This document shows positions 25,419 to 33,390 of a DNA stretch of 40,614 nt, one piece after another; position 1 is the first letter of the stretch, and every line of letters starts with the position of its first letter. Under the pieces are notes generated by a model. That model saw nothing but the letters and a program-made list of their open reading frames with translations. It had not been told where the DNA came from and did not search any database. Source of the DNA: Anaerolineales bacterium UBA7227 (lineage in GTDB: Bacteria; Chloroflexota; Anaerolineae; Anaerolineales; Villigracilaceae); the NCBI GenBank assembly GCA_002473085.1, contig DKTP01000154.1, positions 1-40,614 on the forward strand, written 5' to 3'. A program made the translations under genes and the position numbers.

Positions 25419-25453
25419 GAAAAAACCCGCTCTCGTGAGCCGAAAGCGGGTTT
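25419..25453 (-). terminator. Terminator of LIV cluster 2
   Basis: Nine-base stem AAACCCGCT (25423-25431)/AGCGGGTTT (25445-25453), followed on the minus strand by TTTTTT. It lies 23 nt beyond the livF stop and separates the two clusters. Confidence 0.9.
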
Positions 25454-25476
25454 CTTTATTTTCAGGAGGGCGGGAC

Positions 25477-26190
25477 TTATTCCATTCCCAGATACGCGTG
25501 CTGCACCATGGAATTTTTTCTGAGATTCTCGGCAGTGTCGCTCAATACGATGGAGCCGGTCTGGAGTACGTAGCCTCGGTGGGCAATGGACAGCGCCATG
25601 AGCGCGTTTTGTTCGACCAGCAGGATGGTGACGCCCTGGTCGTTCAGTTTTTTGATCGTGTCGAAGATTAGTTCGACCAACACGGGGGAAAGCCCCATGG
25701 AGGGTTCGTCCAGCATCAGGAGACTCGGGTTGAGCATCAGCCCGCGCGCGGTGGCCAGCATTTGCTGTTCGCCGCCGGAGAGAGTGCCGCCTTTTTGAAA
25801 GGCGCGTTCCTTCAAGCGCGGAAACAACTCGAAGGCATGGTTCATGCGGCGCGCCACTTCCTCGGGGTCGTCAACCACGAAGGCGCCCATTTCCAGGTTC
25901 TCTTTCACGGTGAGCTTGGGGAAAATCCCTCGCCCTTCCGGCACGTGTCCCACGCCCGCGTTGACGATGTGGTGCGGACTCGTTTGCGAGATGTCCTGTC
26001 CTTTTAACAGGATCCTGCCCTCTCTGGGGTGGATCAGTCCCGAAATGGTGCGCAGGGTGGTGCTTTTGCCTGCTCCATTTGCGCCGATCAGGGTCACGAT
26101 CTCGCCTTTTTCGACGGTCAGCGAAATCCCTTTCAAGGCGTGGATGCGCCCATAGTAACTGTGGACATTTTCAAGGGTAAGCAGGCTCAT
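25477..26190 (-). CDS. livF: Branched-chain amino acid ABC transporter ATP-binding protein LivF (cluster 2)
   Basis: 237-residue ATPase, same length as its cluster-1 paralogue. It has Walker A GANGAGKSTT, signature LSGGEQQ, Walker B LLMLDEPS, and GLSPVLVELIFDTI followed by LVEQN. The closing YLGME matches the paralogue's YLGMK. ATGA overlap with livG. Followed by the cluster-2 terminator. Confidence 0.93.
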   Translation of the reverse strand: MSLLTLENVHSYYGRIHALKGISLTVEKGEIVTLIGANGAGKSTTLRTISGLIHPREGRILLKGQDISQTSPHHIVNAGVGHVPEGRGIFPKLTVKENLEMGAFVVDDPEEVARRMNHAFELFPRLKERAFQKGGTLSGGEQQMLATARGLMLNPSLLMLDEPSMGLSPVLVELIFDTIKKLNDQGVTILLVEQNALMALSIAHRGYVLQTGSIVLSDTAENLRKNSMVQHAYLGME

Positions 26191-26981
26191 TGCGCCTTCT
26201 CCTCGTGCTGGCCGGCGACCGCGCCGCGTCCGAGATAGGCTTCGATGACGCGCGGGTTGGAGCGGATCTCTGCGGGCGTGCCTTCGGCGATCTTTTCGCC
26301 GTAATCCATGACGCTGATACGTTCGGAGATGTTCATCACCACGCGCATATCGTGTTCGATCAACAGGACTGTAATTCCCCTTTCGTCGCGGATGCGGCGG
26401 AAGAGTTTGACTGCGGCTTCCGTCTCCAGCGGATTCATACCGGCGGTTGGCTCATCCAACAGGAGCAGCAGAGGGTCGGCGGCGAGGGCGCGGGCGATCT
26501 CCACCCGGCGCTGCCCGCCATAAGACAGGTTCTTCGCCAGTTCGTTGCCCACGTCTTCCAGGCCGACATATTTCATCAATTCCCTGGCCTTCTGTTCCGC
26601 TTCCGCCTCCTCTTTATGAAAAGCGGGCAGCCGGAGCAGAGAATCGAGCATGGTCTGTTTCAAATGCGGATGCATGCCTACCATGATGTTCTCAATGACT
26701 GTCATGTTGCCGAACAACCGGATGTTCTGGAAGGTGCGGGAGACGCCTCTTTCCGCGATCTGGTCCGAGCGCAGCCCGACCAGGGGTTTGTCGTTGAACA
26801 GGATGGAGCCTTCTTCCGGCTTGTAGATGCCCGTCATGGTGTTGAAAAAGGTGGTCTTGCCGGCGCCGTTCGGGCCGATGATGCTGGCGATCTCGCCTTT
26901 GTTCAACCGGAAATTCATTTTGTTGACGGCCGTCAGGCCGCCGAAGCGCTTTACCACGTTGGTCGCGTTGAGCAGCGTCAT
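26187..26981 (-). CDS. livG: Branched-chain amino acid ABC transporter ATP-binding protein LivG (cluster 2)
   Basis: 264-residue ATPase. It has Walker A GPNGAGKTTF, Q-loop TFQNIRLFGNMT, signature LSYGGQRRVEIARAL, Walker B LLLLDEPTAGMNP, LLIEHDMRVVMN, and AEGTPAEI near the end. ATGA overlaps on both sides (livM upstream, livF downstream) couple all three genes. Confidence 0.93.
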   Translation of the reverse strand: MTLLNATNVVKRFGGLTAVNKMNFRLNKGEIASIIGPNGAGKTTFFNTMTGIYKPEEGSILFNDKPLVGLRSDQIAERGVSRTFQNIRLFGNMTVIENIMVGMHPHLKQTMLDSLLRLPAFHKEEAEAEQKARELMKYVGLEDVGNELAKNLSYGGQRRVEIARALAADPLLLLLDEPTAGMNPLETEAAVKLFRRIRDERGITVLLIEHDMRVVMNISERISVMDYGEKIAEGTPAEIRSNPRVIEAYLGRGAVAGQHEEKAQ

Positions 26982-28351
26982 GGACGGCCTCCCTCTCCAT
27001 CTCCCTCTTCCGCAAGTTTCTCCGCGGCGATGGCCCGTTGACGTCGTTCGGCGGGGATCAGCCCCGAGGGACGGAAGATCATCATCAGAACGAGGATCGC
27101 CCCGAACAGCAGGCGCTGATATTTAGCCGGGTCCAACTGTGCGGATAGATTTTTCCAGGCAAAGTTGATGATTGGAATGACCGCGTCGCTTTGGCGCAAT
27201 TGGCTCAGGTACAGCGACAGCCCCTGCAAAATTTGCACGTTCAGGATGACCACGGTGGCCGCTCCCAGCACCACGCCGGGGATGCTGCCCTGTCCGCCCA
27301 GGATGACCATCGTCAGCACGCCGATGGATTGCATGAACGAGAAGGACTCGGGGCTGACGAAGGTGCGGCTGGCGGCCAGCAAAACGCCCATGACTCCGGC
27401 GAAGGAGGCGCCCACGGCAAATGCCGCCAGTTTCATTCTCACGAGCGGAATGCCCATGGCGACGGCGGCTGTTTCGTCTTCGCGAATGGCGACCCAGGCG
27501 CGGCCGATTCTTGAGTCGTCCAGGCGGCGGGTCACATTGATGATGACGATGATGATCAGCAGCGCCAGGACATAGAAGAAGACGTTGTACATGGTGGGGG
27601 CGTCCACTGCGTATCCAACAATTCCTTCGAAGACGCCGTTAAAACCGTCCAGAAGGAATTGAGGTAGCGTGGGGCGCTGGATGGGGGTGATGCCCTGCGG
27701 CCCGTTCGTGAAGTTCAACGGTTTGTCGAGATTGTTTGCCAGTACGCGGATCACCTCGCCAAACCCCAGAGTCACGATCGCCAGGTAATCGCCGCGCAGA
27801 CGCAGGACGGGCAGGCCCAACAGGATGCCGGTAAATGCGGCGATGATGATGGCGATGAATATGAATAGATAGAAGGCGTTTCCTGGGAGCAGAAAGGTCA
27901 GGTCGGCGGGTTGGGTCCCGGGCGCATAGGACAGGGCGTAAAATTGCTGGGAGCCGAAGAACGCCCAAAGGTACGCTCCCACCGCGTAGAACGCAACATA
28001 TCCCAGGTCGAGCAATCCGGCGAAGCCGACCACGATATTCAGTCCCAATGCCAGGGCGGCGAACACGCTGACTTGGAAGATGATCTCCAAATAGAAGATG
28101 TTGCGCACGCCCACTACAGGGATGATGAGTAGCGCCAGCGCGACCCCGAGGAATAGTTTAAAACGGACGTCGGTCTTAAGATAGTAGAGCGAAAGAAACG
28201 ATGTGATCAGTAAAAGGAAGGCAAACACCGAGCGGGGGCTGAAGTAGACCCACAAGGAGCCGAGCAGGACGTGCGCCAGCATCGCGGCGTAGGGCCAGCC
28301 TTTTTGGATGTATTTTTGATATTTTTGAAAGTAGGGCAGGAATGAAGCCAT
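26978..28351 (-). CDS. livM: Branched-chain amino acid ABC permease LivM (cluster 2)
   Basis: 457-residue permease with about ten hydrophobic helices. Conserved stretches are LGLNIVVGFAGLLDLGYVAFYAVGAYLW, RGDYLAIVTLGFGEVIRVL, IREDETAAVAMGI, GGQGSIPGVVLGA and RPSGLIPAERR. About 90 residues of membrane segment precede the core, much less than in cluster 1. An insertion of about 35 residues after FTNGPQGI (to about MYNVFFYV) and a second one near LSQLRQSDAV enlarge the loops. ATG at 28351, 9 nt after the livH stop. Confidence 0.93.
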   Translation of the reverse strand: MASFLPYFQKYQKYIQKGWPYAAMLAHVLLGSLWVYFSPRSVFAFLLLITSFLSLYYLKTDVRFKLFLGVALALLIIPVVGVRNIFYLEIIFQVSVFAALALGLNIVVGFAGLLDLGYVAFYAVGAYLWAFFGSQQFYALSYAPGTQPADLTFLLPGNAFYLFIFIAIIIAAFTGILLGLPVLRLRGDYLAIVTLGFGEVIRVLANNLDKPLNFTNGPQGITPIQRPTLPQFLLDGFNGVFEGIVGYAVDAPTMYNVFFYVLALLIIIVIINVTRRLDDSRIGRAWVAIREDETAAVAMGIPLVRMKLAAFAVGASFAGVMGVLLAASRTFVSPESFSFMQSIGVLTMVILGGQGSIPGVVLGAATVVILNVQILQGLSLYLSQLRQSDAVIPIINFAWKNLSAQLDPAKYQRLLFGAILVLMMIFRPSGLIPAERRQRAIAAEKLAEEGDGEGGRP

Positions 28352-28360
28352 GATATTCTC

Positions 28361-29539
28361 CTACGCCTTCTGACTGACGTTCTCGCCCATCAGGCCTTGC
28401 GGACGGAAAATCAGCACCAGAATCAAAATCAGGAAAGCGAAAATATCTTTGTATTCTGTGCCGGCCGTGCCCATGGTGAAGACCCCCATGTAGGAGCCCG
28501 CGAAAGTTTCCAGCATACCCAGGACGATGCCGCCCAACAAGGCTCCGGTCAGGTTGCCGATTCCTCCCATCACCGCGGCGGTGAAGGCTTTTAATCCGGG
28601 GAAGAAGCCGACGAAAGGATCGATGCGGGTGAACTTCAGGGCGTAGAGGCCGCCTGCGGCGCCGCCCAGCAGGCCGCCGACCAGAAAGGTCAGGGAAATG
28701 ATGCGATTGACGTCAATTCCCATCAGGCTGGCGGTTGGACGGTCCTGGGCCACGGCGCGAATGGCTTTGCCAATTTTTGTGACGTTGACCAGGTAGTTGA
28801 GTCCCACCAGCATCAGCACGGCGGCGAGGATCACGATCAGGGATTTTATGGAGATGCCCATATTGATGGTCGTGGCGCCCAGCGCGGCCTTGCCGAACAG
28901 GAGGCGTTCGTCGAAATTGCCGAAGGTGGGGAAGATGCGGTTGAATTGACCGGTGGTCAGCCCTTCCACCAGGCGGATGACGTCTTGCAGCAGGAATGAA
29001 ACGCCGATCGCAGAGATCAGCGGCACCAGGCGGGACGGCGATCCGCGCAGTGGGCGATAGGCCACCCGTTCCACCACCACAGCCAGGATGCCAGACGCCA
29101 GCATGCCCGCCAGGATGGCAAGAATCAGGTACGTATAGGCCATTCCCAATGAGGCGTCGGCTAAAATCCCTTTCGCGGCGAGCGCGATTAGAATTTCAAT
29201 GCTGACGAACGCGCCGGCCGCGAAAATTTCGCTGTGGGCAAAGTTGATAAATTCCAGCACCCCATATACCATGGTGTAACCCAGCGCGATGGCTGCGTAA
29301 ACGAAGCCGATGGTCAGTCCGTCTATCAGCACTTGCGGGAGGTTGACCAGGGTATACGTAAACAGCGAGGCGCCAAACTTTTGCATGGCGTTTTCGCCAA
29401 CGGCGGTGTTGTTGAGTATCAGGGCGAGGAGAAGCGCGATGAGCGACAGGACGACCGCGCTTCCCACCGAGAACACGATCATTTGCCCGATGGGGCGAAG
29501 CAATTCGCGCACATTGATAGACCTGAAGAATCTTTTCAT
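28361..29539 (-). CDS. livH: Branched-chain amino acid ABC permease LivH (cluster 2)
   Basis: 392-residue permease. Signatures are IDGLTIGFVYAAIALGYTMVYGVLEFINFAHSE, YRPLRGSPSRLVPLISAIGVSF, GKAIRAVAQDRPTASLMGIDV and FTAAVMGGIGNLTGALLGG, ending RPQGLMGE. Compared with cluster 1 it has an N-terminal extra segment of about 40 residues with a helix (MIVFSVGSAVVLSLIALLLALIL). Start at the ATG 29539, after GGGAGC; upstream in-frame sequence contains the intercistronic hairpin and is rejected. Confidence 0.93.
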   Translation of the reverse strand: MKRFFRSINVRELLRPIGQMIVFSVGSAVVLSLIALLLALILNNTAVGENAMQKFGASLFTYTLVNLPQVLIDGLTIGFVYAAIALGYTMVYGVLEFINFAHSEIFAAGAFVSIEILIALAAKGILADASLGMAYTYLILAILAGMLASGILAVVVERVAYRPLRGSPSRLVPLISAIGVSFLLQDVIRLVEGLTTGQFNRIFPTFGNFDERLLFGKAALGATTINMGISIKSLIVILAAVLMLVGLNYLVNVTKIGKAIRAVAQDRPTASLMGIDVNRIISLTFLVGGLLGGAAGGLYALKFTRIDPFVGFFPGLKAFTAAVMGGIGNLTGALLGGIVLGMLETFAGSYMGVFTMGTAGTEYKDIFAFLILILVLIFRPQGLMGENVSQKA

Positions 29540-29562
29540 AACTGCTCCCGAAATTGAAAACA

Positions 29563-29588
29563 CTCCCGGCCTTAAAAAAGGCCGGGAG
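29563..29588 (-). terminator. Intercistronic hairpin between cluster-2 binding protein and livH
   Basis: Perfect 11-bp stem CTCCCGGCCTT (29563-29573)/AAGGCCGGGAG (29578-29588) with a 4-nt loop, followed on the minus strand by TGTTTTCAATTT. Probable partial terminator or 3' stabiliser of the binding-protein message, matching the one in cluster 1. Confidence 0.75.
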
Positions 29589-29604
29589 GCGCGTAAAGGA
29601 ATCG

Positions 29605-30816
29605 TTACGGAGCAGGCGGGGCGATATCGAGGGTCTGGACGATCGGATTCTCCGGCCATTTGGCGGGATCTGCCGAGCCGACCTGAATCACGAAGTACTT
29701 CGCAATCACCGGATCGCCGATGGAGTTAAAGGTGACCGTGCCGGTAATGCCCTTGTATTCCGCAAGTCCGCGGACTGCCTGGGCAACTTCGGCGCGAGTG
29801 GGGAGCTTGCCGTTGCCGGCCTTGGCCGCGGCTTCAATCGCCTTCAGGCAGATGCCCATCGAGTCGTAGCTCTGGGCGGCAAAGGGCTGCGGGTCGGCAT
29901 TGTACTTGGCTTTGAAGTCGGCAATGAATTTGGCGGTGTCGGGATAGACGGCTGCCGGGCCGGACACGGTCGAATAGAAGGTACCGGCGCCTTCCAGCAG
30001 AGACTGTCCGCCGATTTTGGCGGCGTCAGAAGAGTCGAAGCCGTCATCGCTCATGAACATGCCCATGTAACCCTTCTCGCGGGCCTGTTTGAACAGCAGC
30101 GCGGCCTGTCCGTACATTCCGCCGAAGTAGACCACGTCGGGGTTGGCGGCCAGGATCGGCGAGAGGAGCGCGTCGAAGTTGGCTTTCTCTTCGGTGCCTT
30201 CAAATCCGAGGACTTCCATGCCCTTGGCTTCGGCTTCCTGCTTAAAGAACTCGGCGATGCCCTGTCCGTAGGCGGTCTTGTCGTGGACGACGAAGGCGCT
30301 CTTCTTGCCCTGCGAAGCGGCATAGTCCGCGCCCACTACCCCCTGAACGTCGTCGCGGCCCACGATGCGGCTGACTTCCAGGTAGCCGCGGGTGGTGACT
30401 TTCGGATTCGTGTTGGCGGGAGAGACGTTCGCCAGTCCGGCGGTGTGGTAAACCTCGGATGAGGGGATTTGCACGCCGGAGTTATAGTGACCGACAACGC
30501 ACAGAATGTCGGGATCGGAGACGATTTGCTTGGCGTTGGCGACGCCGGTGTCGGGGTTGGCCTGGTCGTCAAACGGGGCCAGTTCGACCTTGAAGCCCAT
30601 GGCGGTCAGTTCTCCGCCCATCTGTTCAAGAGCGAGTTCCGCGCCGCGTTTGATGTCGACGCCGACGGCGGAGTTATCGCCGGAGAGCGGGGATTGAGTG
30701 GCGATCTTGATGGTCTTGACCGCCGCTCCGCCGCCGCCACCGCCGCCGCCGCAGGCAGACAGCGCCAGGCTGGCGACGACCAATACCGAAAGCAGAACGA
30801 ACAAACGTTTATTCAT
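29605..30816 (-). CDS. Branched-chain amino acid type ABC substrate-binding lipoprotein (cluster 2)
   Basis: 403-residue LivJ/LivK-type lipoprotein. The signal KRLFVLLSVLVVASLALSAC is nearly the same as in cluster 1, but the lipidated cysteine is followed by a run of eight glycines instead of a Pro/Ala/Thr linker. The binding fold has IKIATQSPLSGDNSAVGVDIKRGAELAL, VVGHYNSGVQIPSSEVY and AFVVHDKTAYGQGIAEFF. It lacks the C-terminal cysteine pair of the other two binding proteins, so ligand or folding differs. ATG at 30816 has GGAGGAG upstream. The in-frame ATG at 30906 lies in the leader and its frame is not kept in cluster 1, so it is rejected. Confidence 0.92.
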   Translation of the reverse strand: MNKRLFVLLSVLVVASLALSACGGGGGGGGAAVKTIKIATQSPLSGDNSAVGVDIKRGAELALEQMGGELTAMGFKVELAPFDDQANPDTGVANAKQIVSDPDILCVVGHYNSGVQIPSSEVYHTAGLANVSPANTNPKVTTRGYLEVSRIVGRDDVQGVVGADYAASQGKKSAFVVHDKTAYGQGIAEFFKQEAEAKGMEVLGFEGTEEKANFDALLSPILAANPDVVYFGGMYGQAALLFKQAREKGYMGMFMSDDGFDSSDAAKIGGQSLLEGAGTFYSTVSGPAAVYPDTAKFIADFKAKYNADPQPFAAQSYDSMGICLKAIEAAAKAGNGKLPTRAEVAQAVRGLAEYKGITGTVTFNSIGDPVIAKYFVIQVGSADPAKWPENPIVQTLDIAPPAP

Positions 30817-31003
30817 TTTCTTTCTCCTCCGAGTGGAAAGGTGAAACTTGCGACCCGATCGCGGGTCCTTGGCAGCGGCTGACAAAGCGCGGAATGTCGG
30901 CATCACCTCCTTTGGCTTGAAGGTTTAAAATAATGCCGGAGAACTGCGAACAAAGCAAATTCTCTCGGCAATAAACCTTTCTGTAGGAATGTCTGACAAT
31001 GCT
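30817..31003 (-). ncRNA. Conserved structured 5' leader RNA of LIV cluster 2
   Basis: A leader of about 187 nt, homologous to 25094-25276. Elements: helix AAGGTTTA (30979-30972)/TAAACCTT (30927-30920), perfect here; helix GCCG-A-GAGAA (30969-30960)/TTCTCCGGC (30943-30935) with a loop that differs from cluster 1 but keeps TGC/GCA. Then AAAGGAGGTGAT (30913-30902), hairpin GACCCG-CGAT-CGGGTC (30867-30852) and TCACCT (30844-30839). AAACCTT can pair either with the upstream AAGGTTT or the downstream AAAGG, giving two exclusive folds. A 1-nt indel after ATGCCGACAT breaks any shared reading frame with cluster 1, so the conserved unit is RNA, not a peptide. Confidence 0.65.
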
Positions 31004-31009
31004 GGTTTA

Positions 31010-31038
31010 ATCGTACAGTAAATTGGTTTATAGGTCAA
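31010..31038 (-). promoter_or_regulatory. Promoter of LIV cluster 2
   Basis: TTGACC (31038-31033), 17-bp spacer ending TTTACTG, TACGAT (31015-31010) on the minus strand. It starts 20 nt after the stop of the cyclic-nucleotide-binding gene. Confidence 0.75.
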
Positions 31039-31058
31039 GAGGAATGTTTCGTTGGATT

Positions 31059-31580
31059 TTATTTTGCCGCGGACTCGTATAAAAGTTTTTCGCGGATGCG
31101 CAGGTCGGTGTTGCGGATCTTCATCGCCAGATCCGCGGCCAGGTTGTTCATCAGGCGGTATCCCAGCTGCGGATAGGTCTCGCATAGCATGATGATCTTA
31201 TCGCGCGGGATGACCAGCAGCCGCGTATCCTTTTGCGCGGCGCGGGCGGTGGCAGACCGCAGGCCTTCGTCCACCAGGGCCACCTCCCCGAAGGACTGGC
31301 CGCGTCGCAGCGTGGCGATGCGCGTCTCCTCCCGCTCGCCGCTCGCGGGACTTGCGACCAGCGCGGGGTTGATGAGGATCTCCACCTCCCCTTGCGCGAT
31401 AATGTAAAGTTCCTTTCCCTCGCTGTTCTCGCGAAAGATGGTCTCCCCTTTTTGGAAGACGACCTCATGGCAGAGATTGGCCGCCAGTTCCAATTGCGTC
31501 GGGGAGAATTGGTAGAAGATATCGCTCTGTTTCAGAAAACTCAGCGTTGACGGATTCGCCATGGCGCCTCGCGCTTTCAT
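31059..31580 (-). CDS. Cyclic nucleotide-binding domain protein without DNA-binding domain
   Basis: 173-residue protein made of one cNMP-binding (CAP effector) domain. The phosphate-binding cassette is GQSFGEVALVDEGLRSATARA at about residues 95-115. No helix-turn-helix follows; a CRP/FNR regulator would need about 60 more residues. It therefore probably acts by protein contact. ATG at 31580 overlaps the stop of the M23 peptidase gene (ATGA); a second in-frame ATG lies at 31562. Third gene of the DUF192-peptidase unit and directly before the LIV cluster-2 promoter. Its 3' end is duplicated as a remnant at 25355-25392. Confidence 0.85.
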   Translation of the reverse strand: MKARGAMANPSTLSFLKQSDIFYQFSPTQLELAANLCHEVVFQKGETIFRENSEGKELYIIAQGEVEILINPALVASPASGEREETRIATLRRGQSFGEVALVDEGLRSATARAAQKDTRLLVIPRDKIIMLCETYPQLGYRLMNNLAADLAMKIRNTDLRIREKLLYESAAK

Positions 31581-32959
31581 GGAATGGCCGCGTCCAGCCA
31601 GTCGAGGGGGTCCACCTGCACGCCGTTGACCCACATTTCCCAGTGCAGGTGCGGCCCGGTGACGTGGCCGGTGCTGCCGATCTGTCCGATAATGTCGCCT
31701 GCCTGGACATCCTGCCCGACGACGACGCGTATTTCGCTTTGATGCCCGTACACCGTGTAGACGCCCCAGCCGTTGTCTATGATGGTGGCGTTTCCGCGGA
31801 TATTGAGCAGCCCCGTGAAGACGACCTTTCCGGGCGCGGCGGCAAAAATATCCAGCGGGTTGGTTTCCGAGCAGACGCCGTAATCCACGCCGCTGTGGAA
31901 ATATCCAAATTCATCTCCATTAAATGTATAGGTGCGCGGGGTGCCGAACCATTCTGTGACGCAGTACGGGCTGCCGACCGGCCGGGTAAACGCGGCCTGC
32001 CAGTATTTGACGGGCGTAACGGCCGAGGCGATAGAGGCGATTAACTGCGTTTCTTCCTCGGTCAGTTTCGGATCCATCGGCGGCACGGGTTGGACGTTTG
32101 GGTTGTGGACGCCAAATTTGACCAGGACCATCTGCTCGAAGGATTGCACGCTGCCATCCGGCAGGGTCGCGTCCAGGCGCAGGGGATACGCGCCCGGCTC
32201 CAACTCTACATGGATCCCTTGCAGCGCGACCTGTTTCCCGTCGCCCGTGTCAACGAAGCGCAGCGGATGATCCACGAGCATGCCGCCGAGCGTCGCTCCC
32301 GCCGCGGGCTGGACGATAATCTCCGCCGTCCCGCCCTGTTTGAACGGCAGGCGTTTCACTTCCGCGCTGACGAAAGCGGCCGGCAGCCCGCTGGCGGTTT
32401 GGCGTCCCGTCCCGCTTTTAGAATACAACACGTCGCCGGGCAGCGCGTCCCAGGTCCCGTTCAGGCTGTTGAGTGAGGAGAGCGTCCACGGGTCGCTGTT
32501 TTCGCGGACGGCGACCTCGAGCAGCGTCTCGCCCGCCGCGGGCGAAGCCGAGGCGGTCAACGTCTGGCCTTCATCCTGTTTCGGGACGACGAGGCTGACG
32601 CCCACATATAACTCGGACGGGCTGGTGATGTGATTCAGCCTTCGCAGCAACTCAACCGGCGTCTGGTTGCGGCGCGCTAGTCCGCGCAGGGAATCGCCGA
32701 AGCCGACTACTTCCGTGTCCAGCACGCCGGTCAACCCCTCGAGGCCGGGGATGACGAGTTCCTGCCCCACGTGGAGGTTCGCGTCCGAAAGGCCGTTGGC
32801 CGTCATCAGGTCCGTCATCGCGACGTTGAAGCGGATGGCGATGTCCCAGAGGGTGTCGCCTGACTGGACGATGTAGACGGGGCCGCTGGTCTGCGCCGAA
32901 ACAGGCCGGGACAGCAGCAGCGTTAGCGCGACTGCGAGGAGGAGAATCTTTTTACGCAT
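31577..32959 (-). CDS. Secreted LysM-LysM-M23 peptidase
   Basis: 460-residue exported protein with signal peptide KKILLLAVALTLLLSRPVSAQ. LysM domain 1 is at about 29-73 (YIVQSGDTLWDIAIRFNVAMTDLMTANGL) and a second, more diverged LysM at about 78-125. A beta-rich middle follows, then an M23 domain at about 335-460 with zinc ligands in FHSGVDYG (near 353) and HLHW (near 440). Such enzymes cut peptidoglycan cross-links or act as activators of amidases. ATG at 32959 overlaps the DUF192 gene by 8 nt. The upstream part of the open frame lies antiparallel to real coding sense and is rejected. Confidence 0.92.
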   Translation of the reverse strand: MRKKILLLAVALTLLLSRPVSAQTSGPVYIVQSGDTLWDIAIRFNVAMTDLMTANGLSDANLHVGQELVIPGLEGLTGVLDTEVVGFGDSLRGLARRNQTPVELLRRLNHITSPSELYVGVSLVVPKQDEGQTLTASASPAAGETLLEVAVRENSDPWTLSSLNSLNGTWDALPGDVLYSKSGTGRQTASGLPAAFVSAEVKRLPFKQGGTAEIIVQPAAGATLGGMLVDHPLRFVDTGDGKQVALQGIHVELEPGAYPLRLDATLPDGSVQSFEQMVLVKFGVHNPNVQPVPPMDPKLTEEETQLIASIASAVTPVKYWQAAFTRPVGSPYCVTEWFGTPRTYTFNGDEFGYFHSGVDYGVCSETNPLDIFAAAPGKVVFTGLLNIRGNATIIDNGWGVYTVYGHQSEIRVVVGQDVQAGDIIGQIGSTGHVTGPHLHWEMWVNGVQVDPLDWLDAAIP

Positions 32960-33329
32960 CTTGGAATTGGACGGTTTGTCCGATCTCGAAATCGTCAATG
33001 CGGCTGGCGTGGACTTCCAGCACGTAACGCGCCGGAGCCTTGGGGAGGTAGGCCGGTTTCCACGCGCCCGCCACTGTTTTATCCACCACTTGCATTTCGT
33101 CGTTGATCCAGAACACGGCCAGGTTGAAGTCCACGCCCAGCATGTGGATGGACGAGTCGACGCGGCTGTCGCGTCCGAAGACGAGCAGCAGCCCCTCGTC
33201 ACGCGTGACCGGGCGGCGGAAGGCGAGTCCGCGCAGGCGGCAGAGGAACGTTTCGCAGTATTTCACGCGCGGCGGCGCGGAGATCCGGTTGTCCATGTCG
33301 AGTACGAAAATGAAGCGGGCGGGCGTCAT
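32952..33329 (-). CDS. DUF192 family protein
   Basis: 125-residue protein with the DUF192 core: C-x-x-x-x-x-L-R-G-L-A-F-R near residue 30, DEGLLLVF, DSSIHMLGVDFNLAVFWIND, PARYVLEV and the closing IGQTVQF. The function of the family is unknown. Many members carry a signal peptide; this one does not show a clear one. First gene of a three-gene unit with the LysM/M23 peptidase and the cyclic-nucleotide-binding protein; its 3' end overlaps the peptidase start by 8 nt. Confidence 0.85.
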   Translation of the reverse strand: MTPARFIFVLDMDNRISAPPRVKYCETFLCRLRGLAFRRPVTRDEGLLLVFGRDSRVDSSIHMLGVDFNLAVFWINDEMQVVDKTVAGAWKPAYLPKAPARYVLEVHASRIDDFEIGQTVQFQDA

Positions 33330-33336
33330 ATTTATG

Positions 33337-33372
33337 AAAAAAGGGCGGCCCCGGTTTATGGCAGGGACGCCC
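33337..33372 (-). terminator. Terminator of the response regulator gene
   Basis: Stem GGGCG (33343-33347)/CGCCC (33368-33372), extended inward by a CCCC/GGGA pairing with a bulge, and followed on the minus strand by TTTTTT. It sits between the response regulator stop and the DUF192 start. Confidence 0.7.
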
Positions 33373-33390
33373 CAGGTCGGTTGAATTGGC

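Noticed and set aside
30817..30906. In-frame ATG that would extend the cluster-2 binding protein by 30 residues, or a leader peptide (uORF)
   Set aside because: The SD-like sequence is only 2 nt from this ATG. The frame is broken by a 1-nt indel between the two leaders. The predicted extension would bury the lipoprotein signal. RNA conservation explains the region better.
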